Source: Prostheceraeus crozeri (taxonomy: Eukaryota; Platyhelminthes; Polycladida; Euryleptidae). Taken from it: a DNA stretch of 64,000 nt. The translations under genes were made by a program, and so were the position numbers. Shown here piece by piece: positions 44,313 to 55,227 of this stretch (its first letter is position 1; every line of letters starts with the position of its first letter). Where the stretch lies: positions 1 to 64,000 of the forward strand of contig CAJQUW010008760.1 of assembly GCA_907163375.1 (NCBI GenBank), read 5' to 3'. The notes beneath the pieces are model-generated. The model did no database searches. It had not been told where the DNA came from and saw nothing but the letters and a program-made list of their open reading frames with translations.

Positions 44313-44882
44313 TCTATTCCCCGTAGAAGTATGATAGGGAAAACAATGTTTCACTTTTCGCTGACGATATTAGAGATTCAATAAAGACTTCCCCAGTAGG
44401 CAGCTAGGCACTCTCACTGAAAGCTCTACATGTACGTACATGTAATTTACCCTTGCTTTATTTTGTTTAGAATCGCCTTCCTTGAAATCAGTTTTGATTT
44501 TCACATATGGAGTCGAATTAATTTCTCAGTTGCCCACATGTCATCGATGAAGTCTATTGGATAAATATGCAAGTAAGTCACGTGCACATACTTTCCGTAG
44601 AGGTACATGTAGCTTATTTCATTAACCTACGATATTCATAAGCAATACACAGGGAAAGAGTAAGTGGGAATTGAGCTATAGGCTACTACTTTGAGTTTAT
44701 ATGTAAGCTTACGTATGCATTTTTAAATTTATAAAATAATTGTAGTTAAGGAAATAGATACCAGCTTGCGCTATGACTAGGCTGAATCAAATAATTTCCA
44801 TCGTTTTAAACCAAATCAACAGCTAAGTATTTTGACATGTTGGATCTTAAGACAGAATACGAATAATTTTACGTTAAAAGGG
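44313..44882. other. Unassigned sequence
   Basis: AT-rich, with TACATGTACGTACATGTA-type palindromes near 44430 and 44608. I see no gene, repeat or element end. Confidence 0.4.
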
Positions 44883-44958
44883 AAAAACTAATGCCGTGGA
44901 TTTGAACCGACGAATTCAGCGCATGAGGCAGACGCTGTAGCCATTGGGCCATTGTTTC
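44883..44958 (-). tRNA. tRNA-like sequence (pseudogene or SINE head)
   Basis: On the minus strand, TGGCCCAATGG (44941-44951) matches a pol III box A and GGTTCAAATCC (44898-44908) a box B, at normal tRNA spacing. Between them a 7-nt loop CTCATGC with a mostly paired stem would place anticodon CAT (Met). TTTTT follows at 44883-44887. The acceptor and D stems do not pair well, so this is a tRNA-Met-like pseudogene or a tRNA-derived SINE and probably not a working tRNA. Confidence 0.5.
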
Positions 44959-45146
44959 TTATAATAATTGGATGTCAGATCTAACTTATATGCTATTTCC
45001 TTTTCCATTACTGCAGAAAATAATCGTGCAGTATCGTTGTACTAGTATCAATATTTATCAGTACTGATAAACTGTGCCTTTTTAATCACAACATAAACAA
45101 ATTTTGTTTTTGAAAAAGAAAATGATACCTACTTTTCTAATTTCAG

Positions 45147-45300
45147 GATGTCTGAAGAACCGCCAGCAAAGAAGCAGCGAACGATTGCGGAGTATTTTGT
45201 TCGCAAGAATTTGCCTGCAGCATCCCAAGACGAAACACCTGAGTCGACGTTGGTGGGTGGGTTGAGATGTGGTGCAGCACATAGGATGATGGGGAGTTGA
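45147..45300 (+). pseudogene. Candidate first coding exon with PIP-box-like motif, interrupted
   Basis: After a good acceptor (TTTTCTAATTTCAG, ending 45146) an ATG at 45148 opens a frame reading MSEEPPAKKQRTIAEYFVRK. QRTIAEYF fits the PCNA-interacting consensus Q-x2-[ILM]-x2-[FY]-[FY] and sits next to a basic patch. About residue 35 the host-like reading runs into the antisense of a Penelope fragment, and the frame stops at 45298-45300. The exon therefore appears disrupted. It could belong to the Ulp1-PHD gene further right or to an unrelated gene; nothing here decides this. Confidence 0.4.
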
Positions 45301-45655
45301 GGTGTTCAAGAATTCTCGAACGTATTGTTCTTGCTGTTTGTCCGATGTAAACTTTATCGCATTGCGTGCATTGAATGTGATAAATCACGTTCTTAGTAAA
45401 ACAGCGACCTTTCACTGAAGCTGTAGTACTCGCTCTGCATGAAGAAGGACAGTCCTGCATTTCTCGAGGTGGTCGGAGGGATCTGTTGAGGAGCTTTTGG
45501 GAAGTATGTATGACTCTTATATTGCCCCACATGCCCGTCTGACGCAGGAGGCGATTCATTTCGCTGAACTGCTTCTCGTCTCCGTACGGAGATTCAACAG
45601 TTTTAAGGTGAATGCTATGGAGACGGAAGGACGGGTCTTCAAAAACTAGACAGCA
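45253..45655 (-). mobile_element. Penelope-like element fragment, GIY-YIG end
   Basis: The minus strand encodes the C-terminal part of a Penelope-like protein. VFEDPSFRLHSIHLK and a KQFSEMNRLLRQTG stretch lead to NVIYHIQCTQCDKVYIGQTA, a GIY-YIG nuclease core with the paired cysteines usual in this family, then RSRILEHLN. The RT domain is absent. The fragment ends near 45253, where host-like exon sequence begins. No target duplication was found. Confidence 0.75.
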
Positions 45656-45996
45656 TTAACTAAGGTTAGGCAATCTGAAGGAGGAAGAATAGCGAAGAAG
45701 GAAGATATATTATCTTCAACAAACAATACCCTACAAATATGGACCGAGACGTTGCTATCTATGCATATCAGAAAAATATCATATCTTGATGTATAGAGGC
45801 CAAACTCTTCTGAAGAAAAATTTACAAATTTTTTCTACACGCCGACACAGGCGAACATACATCTTGGCCAATGCAAAATGGCATTCACAAGAATAAGGTT
45901 CATATCTAATATCGTACCAATCATAGACTTAAAACTTCAAAACTTTTTTGTACATTTTCTATAGGCCTACTACTGTATATAGTGAACTTCCTTCTA

Positions 45997-47567
45997 TACT
46001 GCCCGTCAAAAGTCTTTGCACCCCTCAGAAAAATAGCGTTTTCAATGTTTCATACTTTATTACGTGTATATAATAGCTTTCAGAGGTAGAAGTCGTGAAT
46101 GTGGACAGATTTGTCCAACTTTAGTTACTGCAATATGTGTGGATCGCCTATAATTTCTTCCCAAAAAATGTAATAAGAGAATAAAAACTGCGAAATGCTA
46201 CCAATTTCCATTTTAATAGAAATGAAACGTAACATACAAGCATACTGATACTGAACATATTTACAATTATATACATTTTATACAACAAACTCTGTATAAT
46301 GTCATCAGTACCTAGTGGCACCGCCTTGAGCTGCAATCACACTGTCGCAGCGTGAACGCATCGAACGAATGATACGACGAATGGAGTTCTGAGGAATACT
46401 GCACCATTCATCTTTCAGAGCAGATTTCAGATCAGCAATATTTCGAATTTGTCGCTTTGAGATTCGCCTACCAAGCTCGTCCCACACATGTTCAATAGGA
46501 TTGAGGTCGGGACTGCGACTCGGCCACTCCATGTGAGTGTAGTCATGATTCTCGAGGTGGAGTGTCTCAAGAAGACGGCAGCGATGGGGTCGAGCATTAT
46601 CGTCCTGTAGAAGGAACCCTGGACCTATAACACTGAGTCCAAAAGGAATACCAACGGTGGTCAAAATCTCACGGTACTTTTCACCGTTCACAGAACCGTT
46701 TGGCATCACAAAATCAGATTTGCCGTTCCAGGCGATAGCTGCCCAGACCATTACTGAACCACCACCAAAACCTCGCCGCTCTTGGGTCTGTACTGCAGCG
46801 AAGTTTGCGTACCGAGTATTTCTCTTTCTCCAAACCCTCAAGCGACCATCAGTACGACGGAGACAGAAAACACTTTCATCAGTGAAAATTACTTGACGCC
46901 ATTCTTGAAGTGCCGACCATGAGCGATGCTGTCGTGCCCATTGCAAACGTGCAAGCTTATGACTATCGCTAAGTGGAAGAAATCTGAAAGGACGAAAGCT
47001 GTGAAGACAAGCATCATGTAGGCGTCTACTTATTGATGACTGGGACACTCGAACATTCCTCTCACGAAGAAGTCTCTGTAATTCTGGAATGCTTACAAAC
47101 GGATTTGCTTCAGCTGTGGAAGTAATGAAAGAACAGGAGTCTTCAGCAAGAACTGAAGGTCTGCCGGATCTGTTTCTGTCTTTCACTGAATGTGTCTCCC
47201 TATACCGTTTAATTTGATACCTAACGGTTGATTTTGGAACATTCAAATGACTGGCGATTCGATTGTAAGACCACTTAGCATCAATACTGAGTGTGACAAT
47301 ACGCCACCGCTTTTCTTCGCTCAATTCACGCGTCGCCATGATTGCTGACTACGTTTGTTGACGCTTGTCCGCACTTTTATTCTTACGACCGCTTGTCACT
47401 GAATGGTGTTCACAGCTAATTAACTCCGTGTCATGACCCAAATTGTTTTTATCTAAGTGAAGCATTATAAGACATTAAACTGGAGACATTCGCTAAGAAT
47501 AAACTGCCACTTAATTAGCTTGAAACTTCAAATATCTTAGGGGTGCAAAGACTTTTGACAGACAGTA
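45997..47567 (-). mobile_element. Tc1/mariner transposon, intact
   Basis: A 1567-bp element (45999-47565) is flanked by TA (45997-45998, 47566-47567). Inverted ends: CTGCCCGTCAAAAGTCTTTG on the left and CTGTCTGTCAAAAGTCTTTG on the right, continuing CACCCCT. It carries one uninterrupted transposase on the minus strand. TA duplication, TIR length and protein all agree with Tc1-like elements. Confidence 0.95.
46305..47339 (-). CDS. Tc1-like transposase, apparently intact
   Basis: 344 residues, the normal Tc1 length, with no internal stop. The N-terminal paired-like helix-turn-helix domain (NRIASHLNVPKSTVRYQIKR, 26-45) binds the element ends, and a GRPS linker follows at 59-62. Catalytic residues are D154 (FTDES), D247 (QDDNARPH) and E283 (NPIEHVWDEL). 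By my count 35 residues separate the second D from E, against 34 in classic Tc1. The ATG at 47337-47339 is chosen because it gives the complete DNA-binding domain. Confidence 0.93.
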   Translation of the reverse strand: MATRELSEEKRWRIVTLSIDAKWSYNRIASHLNVPKSTVRYQIKRYRETHSVKDRNRSGRPSVLAEDSCSFITSTAEANPFVSIPELQRLLRERNVRVSQSSISRRLHDACLHSFRPFRFLPLSDSHKLARLQWARQHRSWSALQEWRQVIFTDESVFCLRRTDGRLRVWRKRNTRYANFAAVQTQERRGFGGGSVMVWAAIAWNGKSDFVMPNGSVNGEKYREILTTVGIPFGLSVIGPGFLLQDDNARPHRCRLLETLHLENHDYTHMEWPSRSPDLNPIEHVWDELGRRISKRQIRNIADLKSALKDEWCSIPQNSIRRIIRSMRSRCDSVIAAQGGATRY

Positions 47568-47730
47568 TATATTTGATGTCACATTTGAAAATCGGCTCAG
47601 TCGTGAAACTATTTGTACAGTTAGCAATATATACTCATTGACATAATTAGTGAAACAAACTATCATTGGCTTGAATTGAAGTTTGTTTCATTTTTTTCTC
47701 AGGCATGATGCAATATCTCGCTTTCTATGT

Positions 47731-49083
47731 ATTACCATCAGTGGCGTCGCGTGCTCCCAGACCATAGGCCTTCGCTCCATAGTGGATTCCTATATTTTTG
47801 CAGTAGACAGCATGAACTGTATAAATAATTAATTTGACACTATCTTAATTTCAATGAATTTTCAAGCACTTGTACAAGTACATGAACATTCAAGTCATGC
47901 TGGCATCCATGATTGCAGAATGAAATGAAATGATGTGAGAAAAAGATACTGATATTTGAATGAAAGGTAACTGAAGTCCGTAGACTACCCAATGTAGACT
48001 ATTCTGCATATGAATTGCGATTCACTATGAGTCCTATATATATATGACGGTCTCTTTTTCTGAACAGCCTTATCAGCATGCAATCCTAAGCTGATTGTTC
48101 GTCAACACGACTCTTGTTTTCCCAAGATTTTAAACGCCAAATGACAGAGAAAATGTGGTGTCAATTTCTCATATGACGCTTGATCGCCTAGGTGAGATTA
48201 GAGAACATTCACTCTCGAGCAAGCTCTCGCTAACCCAAGACTCTGATGTGCTTATTATAGTCTGTCAATCACTTACATGTTTCAAATTTAGTGCTTCTAA
48301 AATGTTATTTGCGCTCCTCCTCATATTCTATCCCTTGAGAGTGGTTTAGTTTTTATTTCAATGCCATGAATTTCGTGTAAGATGGTTGGAGTTTTCTGCA
48401 TAATCCCTCGAACGACTGGCCGGTGTAGAGAATAACCACTATTGAAATCGCCGCCACAAACATCATCCTTGAACATTATCCATAAACATTGCCTTGAATC
48501 ATTGTCTCTGACTGAATCGTACATCAAACAATGGAAACTTCATCGCTCTATCTTTCAGCGGCTTCTCATCTTCCGATCCGACATTCAGCCATTGGTGAAC
48601 GCAGACACGACGATTCAACGCGTCATCATCTTCTCTAAAATTTGGCGAAGCCACGAATAGGGAAAATTTGCGTCTCTCTCTATCTGAATCTATGAATTTA
48701 TACATAGATATTTTCTTACATTGTTGCAGTATATTTGCATCTGCGTTTCTATCGGGAGAGGACGACTAATTATTGAGCCAAGCGCACACGCTCCACATAT
48801 CACACAAACACACAAATCTCTGTGATTTGCTGTGAACACATCCCTGTCTCATTGTGTGATTGCTTGAAGATCCCTGCAGTTAACAGCTGAGCGCTGGCGC
48901 TCGGAACGTATTTGAGAGTAGTGACTTGAAACTGTAAAGTATATGTAAAGTTGTAAACGTAAAGATGCTCTCAAAAACAAAAAATTAAAACTATTTGAAC
49001 CTTTGTTTTATGAACGTAAATATTTATTTTTGGGTATGCGGCGAAGGCCTCGCAGGCACGGAGACGACGCCACTGATTACCAT
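47731..49083. mobile_element. Non-autonomous hAT-like element
   Basis: The element (47739-49075, 1337 bp) starts CAGTGGCGTCG and ends CGACGCCACTG, and is flanked by a perfect 8-bp duplication ATTACCAT (47731-47738, 49076-49083). A second inverted match (AGGCCTTCGC) lies just inside. 8-bp duplications and CAG.GG.. ends are typical of hAT. No transposase is encoded; short frames inside show no domain. Confidence 0.92.
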
Positions 49084-49213
49084 TCAACACATCAGAGAAT
49101 GCAGAAAGATCTATGGTGGTCAAATTTCAAATTTTGATATCGATACAACTGTCACAATTGCTTCTACAAATTGAACATAAACGTGAACTGAAATCCAGCT
49201 TTTGTAAAATAAA

Positions 49214-50185
49214 ATGGCACACGATCAGTTTACCAGAGGTATGGCTATTGGAATGATTCGTTTTGGCAGAAGTTGTGCGAGTGTTGTCGATGGAAAGCAG
49301 AAAGGAGATGTCAAAATGAAGAGGGGATCTGGTCGACCAAGAAAGTCTGCAGGAAGGACAGACGCACGTCTAGTTTTAGCTGCAAAGAGGAATAGGTTTG
49401 TGTCAGTCCCAAAGCTAGTCGTACACTGGAAGAGTGCCTCAAATATAGACTGTAGCGTTCGAGCGGCTTACCGAAGATTGCGAGAAGCTGGAGTTCAATC
49501 GCGACGACCAGCTGTCCTAATTCCATTGAGTTTTGAGCACCGCAGAAGACGAGTTGCCTGGTTTGATGCCCATCGCTCATGGAATGACCATCACTGGCAG
49601 AAAGTCTTGTGGACCAATGAATCGAGATTCACTCTGGATTTCAATGACGGTCGTGTCAGAGTGCATCGTCTTCCAGGTGAACGCTTTGCCCCATGCTGTA
49701 TTAAAGAACACGACAGATATGGTGGTGGAAGTGTTATGCTGTGGGGTGGCATTTGTCATGGCGGACGAACGACAGCAGTCATCATCAAAGGCACGTTGAC
49801 TGGAGAGAGATATCTCAATGAAATTGTGCTTCCTGTTGTTGCCCCAGTGGTCAGGGTGGAGGATCTCGTCTTCCAAGACGACAACGCAAGACCACATCGC
49901 TCCTCGGCTGTCATTGCCACTGTCAGGAGATTGAACATTCAAACCCTTGACTGGCCTGCACGCTCACCTGACTTGTCACCCATTGAACAAGTCTGGGACG
50001 AGCTTGGGCGGCGAGTGAGAGACCGCTATTCACTTCCACCAGTGTCCCTGAAGATTCTCTCTGAAAGACTGACAGAGCAGTGGCTTCTCCTTGAAACATC
50101 CTTCATTCAGAAACTTTGTGAATCCATAACATCTCGGATTACTGAATGTATTGGAGCTAGAGGGGGGGGGCACACGCGCTATTAA
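49214..50185 (+). pseudogene. Tc1-like transposase with D-to-N catalytic change
   Basis: 323 residues. The DDE core is recognisable, but the first catalytic residue is N135 (VLWTNESRF) where the family has D. D223 (QDDNARPH) and E258 (SPIEQVWDEL) are kept with 34 residues between. The N-terminus is shortened: the first helix-turn-helix is largely missing, and the reading jumps from about residue 25 to the GRPRKS linker. A G run near the end (50162-50170) encodes GGG. Both defects suggest an inactive copy. Confidence 0.85.
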
Positions 50186-50337
50186 AGTTGATTCTGCTAC
50201 ATGCGCTGTTTTTCTGTGCTAGCAACTTGGTGGAGATTGTGACTAAATTATCAAGGTATCATACATACATGTATACCTATATACCAGTCAAAAATGAAAG
50301 AAGTTAAAGAAAATGTTTCAAAAATTTTGTCAATGAG

Positions 50338-50355
50338 TATATATATATATATAGG

Positions 50356-50393
<38 letters not shown>

Positions 50394-50408
50394 CCTATAT
50401 ATATATAG
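50338..50408. repeat. TA microsatellite with AGGCCTA islands
   Basis: A (TA)n run is interrupted twice by TATAGGCCTATA (near 50352 and 50390). It separates the second Tc1 element from the Penelope inverted repeat, whose other end at about 54906-54930 also has a (TA)n run. Confidence 0.9.
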
Positions 50409-50559
50409 ATGAAGAGAAAAAGCAGGAAACGCAAACGCCAAATAAGTGAAATAAAAATCAGCCAGATTCTCAAATAATGATTTATGCCGATCGATTTCTC
50501 TGTTTCACTGATTGTCAAGGCATCTAACAAAAAGTGAGAAGAGGATACATGCATATCTA

Positions 50560-51428
50560 TAAAATACTCTAGGCATTCAAGGTAGGTAGAAATCGTTTTA
50601 TGAACATAGCCTCCTTTCTTTCACTTTCTATCTTGGAAGCATTAGGAGATAGCTGAAAGAAAGGGGTGGCTTAGATGTCTTCACCACACATAGCTATATG
50701 TTTGCTCACTTTGAGGAACGAGTACTGAGCATTGTAAATTTGTTGTCGGTGGACGGTAATTCGTTTTCTAAAACTGTCCCCGGTTTGGCCAATATAATAT
50801 TCATGGCATTTCCGACATTGCAATTTATAAATAACATTGGACGACGTACAGGTAAGGTTCTGATTTATTTCGAAATGTTTGGTGCCAAATGGGGTTTGGA
50901 ATGTAATATTATTACCGGTAATTATGGAGTCGCAAGTTTTACAGCGACTTTCATTACACCGCTGGACCCCGAGAATAGTCATTCTATTTTTGTTGGAGAG
51001 GATGGAAATCAATGATCTGGGCTGGTGAAATGTTGATCTAAGCTCACAATTTTGGAACGATCTTAGAAAAGGTAAGGTACTGGACAACGGTTTGATCACT
51101 TCTTTGAAAATGTCAGGATTGTTCTTATTGTAGGTTCCTATAAAAGGAATAACAGTTTTGTGCGATTGATCTTTTGCTTTGGTTGCATGGGATTCAGCTT
51201 TATGAATAGCATCGTCAATTAGATTGTTAGGATAGCGTAGATTCAATAATCTCATTTTCAGTTCATGATACCTTATGTCTCGCACATGTTTATCGGAGAC
51301 GATACGCTTAATACGATTAGCCAAATTATACGGAATGTTATGGAGAACATGACGGGGATGGGCCGAATTGAATGGTACGAAATTCATTGTATCTGTCAAT
51401 TTACGGTAGATATCTGTATGGATAGATT
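50560..51428 (-). pseudogene. Penelope-like 3' fragment, left arm
   Basis: The minus-strand frame (51399 to 50671) encodes the region after the RT palm, starting TDTMNFVPFNSAHPRHVLHN, then the GIY-YIG nuclease NVIYKLQCRKCHEYYIGQTG and SFRKRITVHRQ. It ends early at a TAA near 50671, one frame away from the right-arm copy that continues about 37 more residues. There is no RT catalytic part, so it cannot act alone. It matches 53941-54810. Confidence 0.85.
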
Positions 51429-52734
51429 TTGGAAATATTAGACAGTGTCTGTGTTTACAATTTATCTAATGAACATCTCAATGATGACTGCAAAATGCTT
51501 TTATCCAAGAGGAATAAGTTTGCCCCTATACCTAAAAGAAATGTGAGCGAATTAGAGCTAAATTTAGATGAATTCTACAGAAGACTTCGTTTGCAAGATT
51601 ACTTTCATGATTCTGATGACAAGGATGGTTACAGTATTTGATACAATAAGTCTGACTTCCTACCCTCCAAGAAGAAGATGACGTTTCGTTTATAACATTT
51701 GATGTGGTGTCTTTGTACACTAATATACCGCATGATCTCGGGTATAGAACCATAGACTATTGGATTGAAAATTATAAAGACAGTATCCCTATCCGCTTTA
51801 ATAAGAACATGATTTTAAATGGCCTGAAGCTTGTGCTCGAGCGGAACTATTTCTCATTTCAAGATGAAATATTTTTGCAAGTGGCTGGTACTGCGATGGG
51901 TACGAAAGTCGCCCCAACGTATGCTTCGTTGGTTATGGGATTTTTGGAAATGCAAAATTAATGTACATGAAGCTTCGGGAAATTTACCCTAATGCAGCTT
52001 ATGAGATATTATGATTGCTGGATCATCTGAAGAAGTGAATACGGGGACTGTGATAAATTTTATAACATTATACAAAACTTACATCCATCGATCAAATTCA
52101 CGAAAAATATGGACCGCATAAGTATGAATTTTCTGGATGTCAAAGTTATATATGATTGCAACTCAAAATCTATCCATACAGATATCTACCGTAAATTGAC
52201 AGATACAATGAATTTCGTACCATTCAATTCGGCCCATCCCCGTCATGTTCTCCATAACATTCCGTATAATTTGGCTAATCGTATTAAGCGTATCGTCTCC
52301 GATAAACATGTGCGAGACATAAGGTATCATGAACTGAAAATGAGATTATTGAATCTACGCTATCCTAACAATCTAATTGACGATGCTATTCATAAAGCTG
52401 AATCCCATGCAACCAAAGCAAAAGATCAATCGCACAAAACTGTTATTCCTTTTATAGGAACCTACAATAAGAACAATCCTGACATTTTCAAAGAAGTGAT
52501 CAAACCGTTGTCCAGTACCTTACCTTTTCTAAGATCGTTCCAAAATTGTGAGCTTAGATCAACATTTCACCAGCCCAGATCATTGATTTCCATCCTCTCC
52601 AACAAAAATAGAATGACTATTCTCGGGGTCCAGCGGTGTAATGAAGGTCGCTGTAAAACTTGCGACTCCATAATTACCGGTAATAATATTACATTCCAAA
52701 CCCCATTTGGCACCAAACATTTCGAAATAAAATA
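51429..52734 (+). pseudogene. Penelope-like 5' fragment, left arm
   Basis: It starts in the N-terminal region (ILDSVCVYNLSNEHLNDDCK), then has a stop after DKDGYSI. An internal deletion of roughly 600 bp follows near 51650-51690, relative to the right arm. The RT palm begins FDVVSLYTNIPHDLGYRTID and contains AGTAMGTKVAPTYASLVMGF. A further break at 51959-51961 follows, and the C-terminal part (IHTDIYRKLTDTMNFVPF) runs on to TKHFEIK at 52734. It is broken at several points. Confidence 0.82.
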
Positions 52735-52744
52735 GGAAAAAGGA

Positions 52745-53940
52745 AATAGCGCAGCCAAGAATGTTCTATCTCATAAGCTGCATTAGGGTAAATTTCCCGA
52801 AGCTTCATGTACATTAATTTTGCATTTCCAAAAATCCCATAACCAACGAAGCATACGTTGGGGCGACTTTCGTACCCATCGCAGTACCAGCCACTTGCAA
52901 AAATATTTCATCTTGAAATGAGAAATAGTTCCGCTCGAGCACAAGCTTCAGGCCATTTAAAATCATGTTCTTATTAAAGCGGATAGGGATACTGTCTTCA
53001 TAATTTTCAATCCAATAGTCTATGGCTCTATACCCGAGATCATGCGGTATATTAGTGTACAAAGACACCACATCAAATGTTATAAACGAAAACGTCATCT
53101 TCAATCGTCTTTGGTAAGCTGTTTAAGAATTGGAAAGTGTCTCTGCAATGACTGCTGATATTAGGTATAAGTAGTTTCAAAATTTCATTAAGTAAATTGC
53201 TGAGATGATAGGACGGAACTTGAGATCAAGAGGAGCTGATCTCGAACTATAGCCATATTTATCAGGAACCATATCAGAAAAATAATTCATCTCTTCATGT
53301 AGTTTCGGTAACCCGTACATTTACGGTAATCTAGGATGAAACTTAGTTAGATATTTTATTTCAGTAGAAGTCAAGCACGTATTATTTTGCTTGCAAAAAG
53401 AGAAGATTTCATTTAAAGTAGATTGACAATTATATAATGTGACTTTTTGGTAAGTACTAGTGTCAGACAAATGTTCTGCTTCATACGATTACTATAAAAT
53501 TCATATTGTAAAATAACCAGCGCTCCGCCTTTGTCTGCTGTAGTAAAATGAAGATGCGTCATATTTCGCAATACGATTGAGGCATCAGACTCTCTTTTAG
53601 TCATATTGTACTTCCTGCCACCCTGAGTGTTACTGATAACGGATTTAGATTGATTTTCCATTAATTGTATTACATGATCCAAAATCTACGTTGAGACCCT
53701 TGGAGGGTAGGAAGTCAGACTTATTGTATCAAATACTGTAACCATCCTTGTCATCAGAATCATGAAAGTAATCTTGCAAACGAAGTCTTCTGTAGAATTC
53801 ATCTAAATTTAGCTCTAATTCGCTCACATTTCTTTTAGGTATAGGGGCAAACTTATTCCTCTTGGATTAAAAGCATTTTGCAGTCATCAGTGAGATGTTC
53901 ATTAGATAAATTGTAAACACAGACACTGTCTAATATTTCC
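52745..53940 (-). pseudogene. Penelope-like 5' fragment, right arm
   Basis: Read from 53940 leftward it has the same N-terminal region as the left arm. It then has a segment the left arm lacks: MTKRESDASIVLRNMTHLHF followed by TTADKGGALVI, an early Penelope RT block. After frame changes the palm follows (FDVVSLYTNIPHDLGYRAID, AGTAMGTKVAPTYASL; 53104 to 52814). It stops at about 52745 before the C-terminal part. Several stops and frameshifts make it non-coding. Confidence 0.82.
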
Positions 53941-54810
53941 AAATCTATCCATACAGATATCTACCGTAAATTGACAGATACAATGAATTTCGTACCATTC
54001 AATTCGGCCCATCCCCGTCATGTTCTCCATAACATTCCGTATAATTTGGCTAATCGTATTAAGCGTATCGTCTCGATAAACATGTGCGAGACATAAGGTA
54101 TCATGAACTGAAAATGAGATTATTGAATCTACGCTTATCCTAACAATCTAATTGACGATGCTATTCATAAAGCTGAATCCCATGCAACCAAAGCAAAAGA
54201 TCAATCGCACAAAACTGTTATTCCTTTTATAGGAACCTACAATAAGAAACAATCCTGACATTTTCAAAGAAGTGATCAAACCGTTGTCCAGTACCTTACC
54301 ATTTCTAAGATCGTTCCAAAATTGTGAGCTTAGATCAACATTTCGACAGCCCAGATCATTGATTTCCATTCTCTCCAACAAAAATAGAATGACTATTCTC
54401 GGGGTCCAGCGGTGTAATGAAAGTCGCTGTAAAACTTGCGACTCCATAATTACCGGTAATAATATTACATTCCAAACCCCATTTGGCACCAAACATTTCG
54501 AAATAAATCAGAACCTTACCTGTACGTCGTCCAATGTTATTTATAAATTGCAATGTCGGAAATGCCATGAATATTATATTGGCCAAACCGGGGACAGTTT
54601 TAGAAAACGAATTACCGTCCACCGACAACAAATTTACAATGCTCAGTACTCGTTCCTCAAAGTGAGCAAACATATAGCTATGTGTGGTGAAGACATCTAT
54701 GCCACCCCTTTCTTTCAGCTATCTCCTAATGCTTCCAAGATAGAAAGGGAAAGAAAGGAGGCTATGTTCATAAAACGATTTCTACCTACCTTGAATGCCT
54801 AGAGTATTTT
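53941..54810 (+). pseudogene. Penelope-like 3' fragment, right arm, GIY-YIG
   Basis: It starts KSIHTDIYRKLTD and, after small frameshifts near 54075 and 54250, is open from about 54272 to 54802. The GIY-YIG domain NVIYKLQCRKCHEYYIGQTG is complete and continues to the natural C-terminus (REAMFIK-like ERKEAMFIKRFLPTLNA). The sequence to its right up to 54940 mirrors the left flank of the left arm. Confidence 0.85.
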
Positions 54811-55227
54811 ATAGATATGCATGTATCCTCTTCTCACTTTTTGTTAGATGCCTTGATCATCTCTCAATCATTATTTGAGAATCTGGCTGATTTTTATTTT
54901 ACTTATGTATATATATATATATATATAATATACACGGCATTCCGCACTATGTTTCAATCACCTTATTGCCTGATGATGTATTGCAGTTGCAATAACGAAG
55001 ATTGGTGAATAAATATTAATTTATCTTGATTGAGCCATTTTCACAAAAGATATATTTCTCAAGATGCCGATTTTCAATATATTCGTGTTCTTGATTAAAA
55101 TCAATGATAATGATCATGAATTCATCCTCAATAATGCGACTTAATTAACATTCGAAAGACTTAAAATGTCACTGAATGTCAAGCTTCTTTCACTCCATGG
55201 AAAGACATGTATCTTCTACAATTCCAG

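Larger units (their letters stand above)
47632..50339 (+). mobile_element. Second Tc1/mariner element, carrying a hAT insertion
   Basis: TA-flanked (47632-47633, 50338-50339) with inverted ends: CTCATTGACATAATTAGTGA at 47634 and the complement of CTCATTGACAAAATTTTTGA ending at 50337. Subtracting the 1337-bp hAT insertion and its 8-bp duplication leaves about 1.36 kb, the usual Tc1 size. The right end abuts a TA microsatellite. The transposase appears catalytically dead. Confidence 0.88.
50400..54940. mobile_element. Large inverted repeat of Penelope-like fragments
   Basis: Four fragments of one Penelope-like family lie head to head: 3' part, minus (about 50400-51428); 5' part, plus (51429-52734); 5' part, minus (about 52745-53940); 3' part, plus (53941-54940). 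The junction at about 51428 is the exact reverse complement of the junction at about 53940, so the right arm is a copy of the left arm in inverse order. Outer sequences beyond the coding part match as well. The arms differ by internal deletions. Confidence 0.88.

Noticed and set aside
50698..51015. 105-codon plus-strand frame within the Penelope fragment
   Set aside because: It is the antisense of the Penelope coding sequence. The same shadow appears at 54356-54673 in the other arm.
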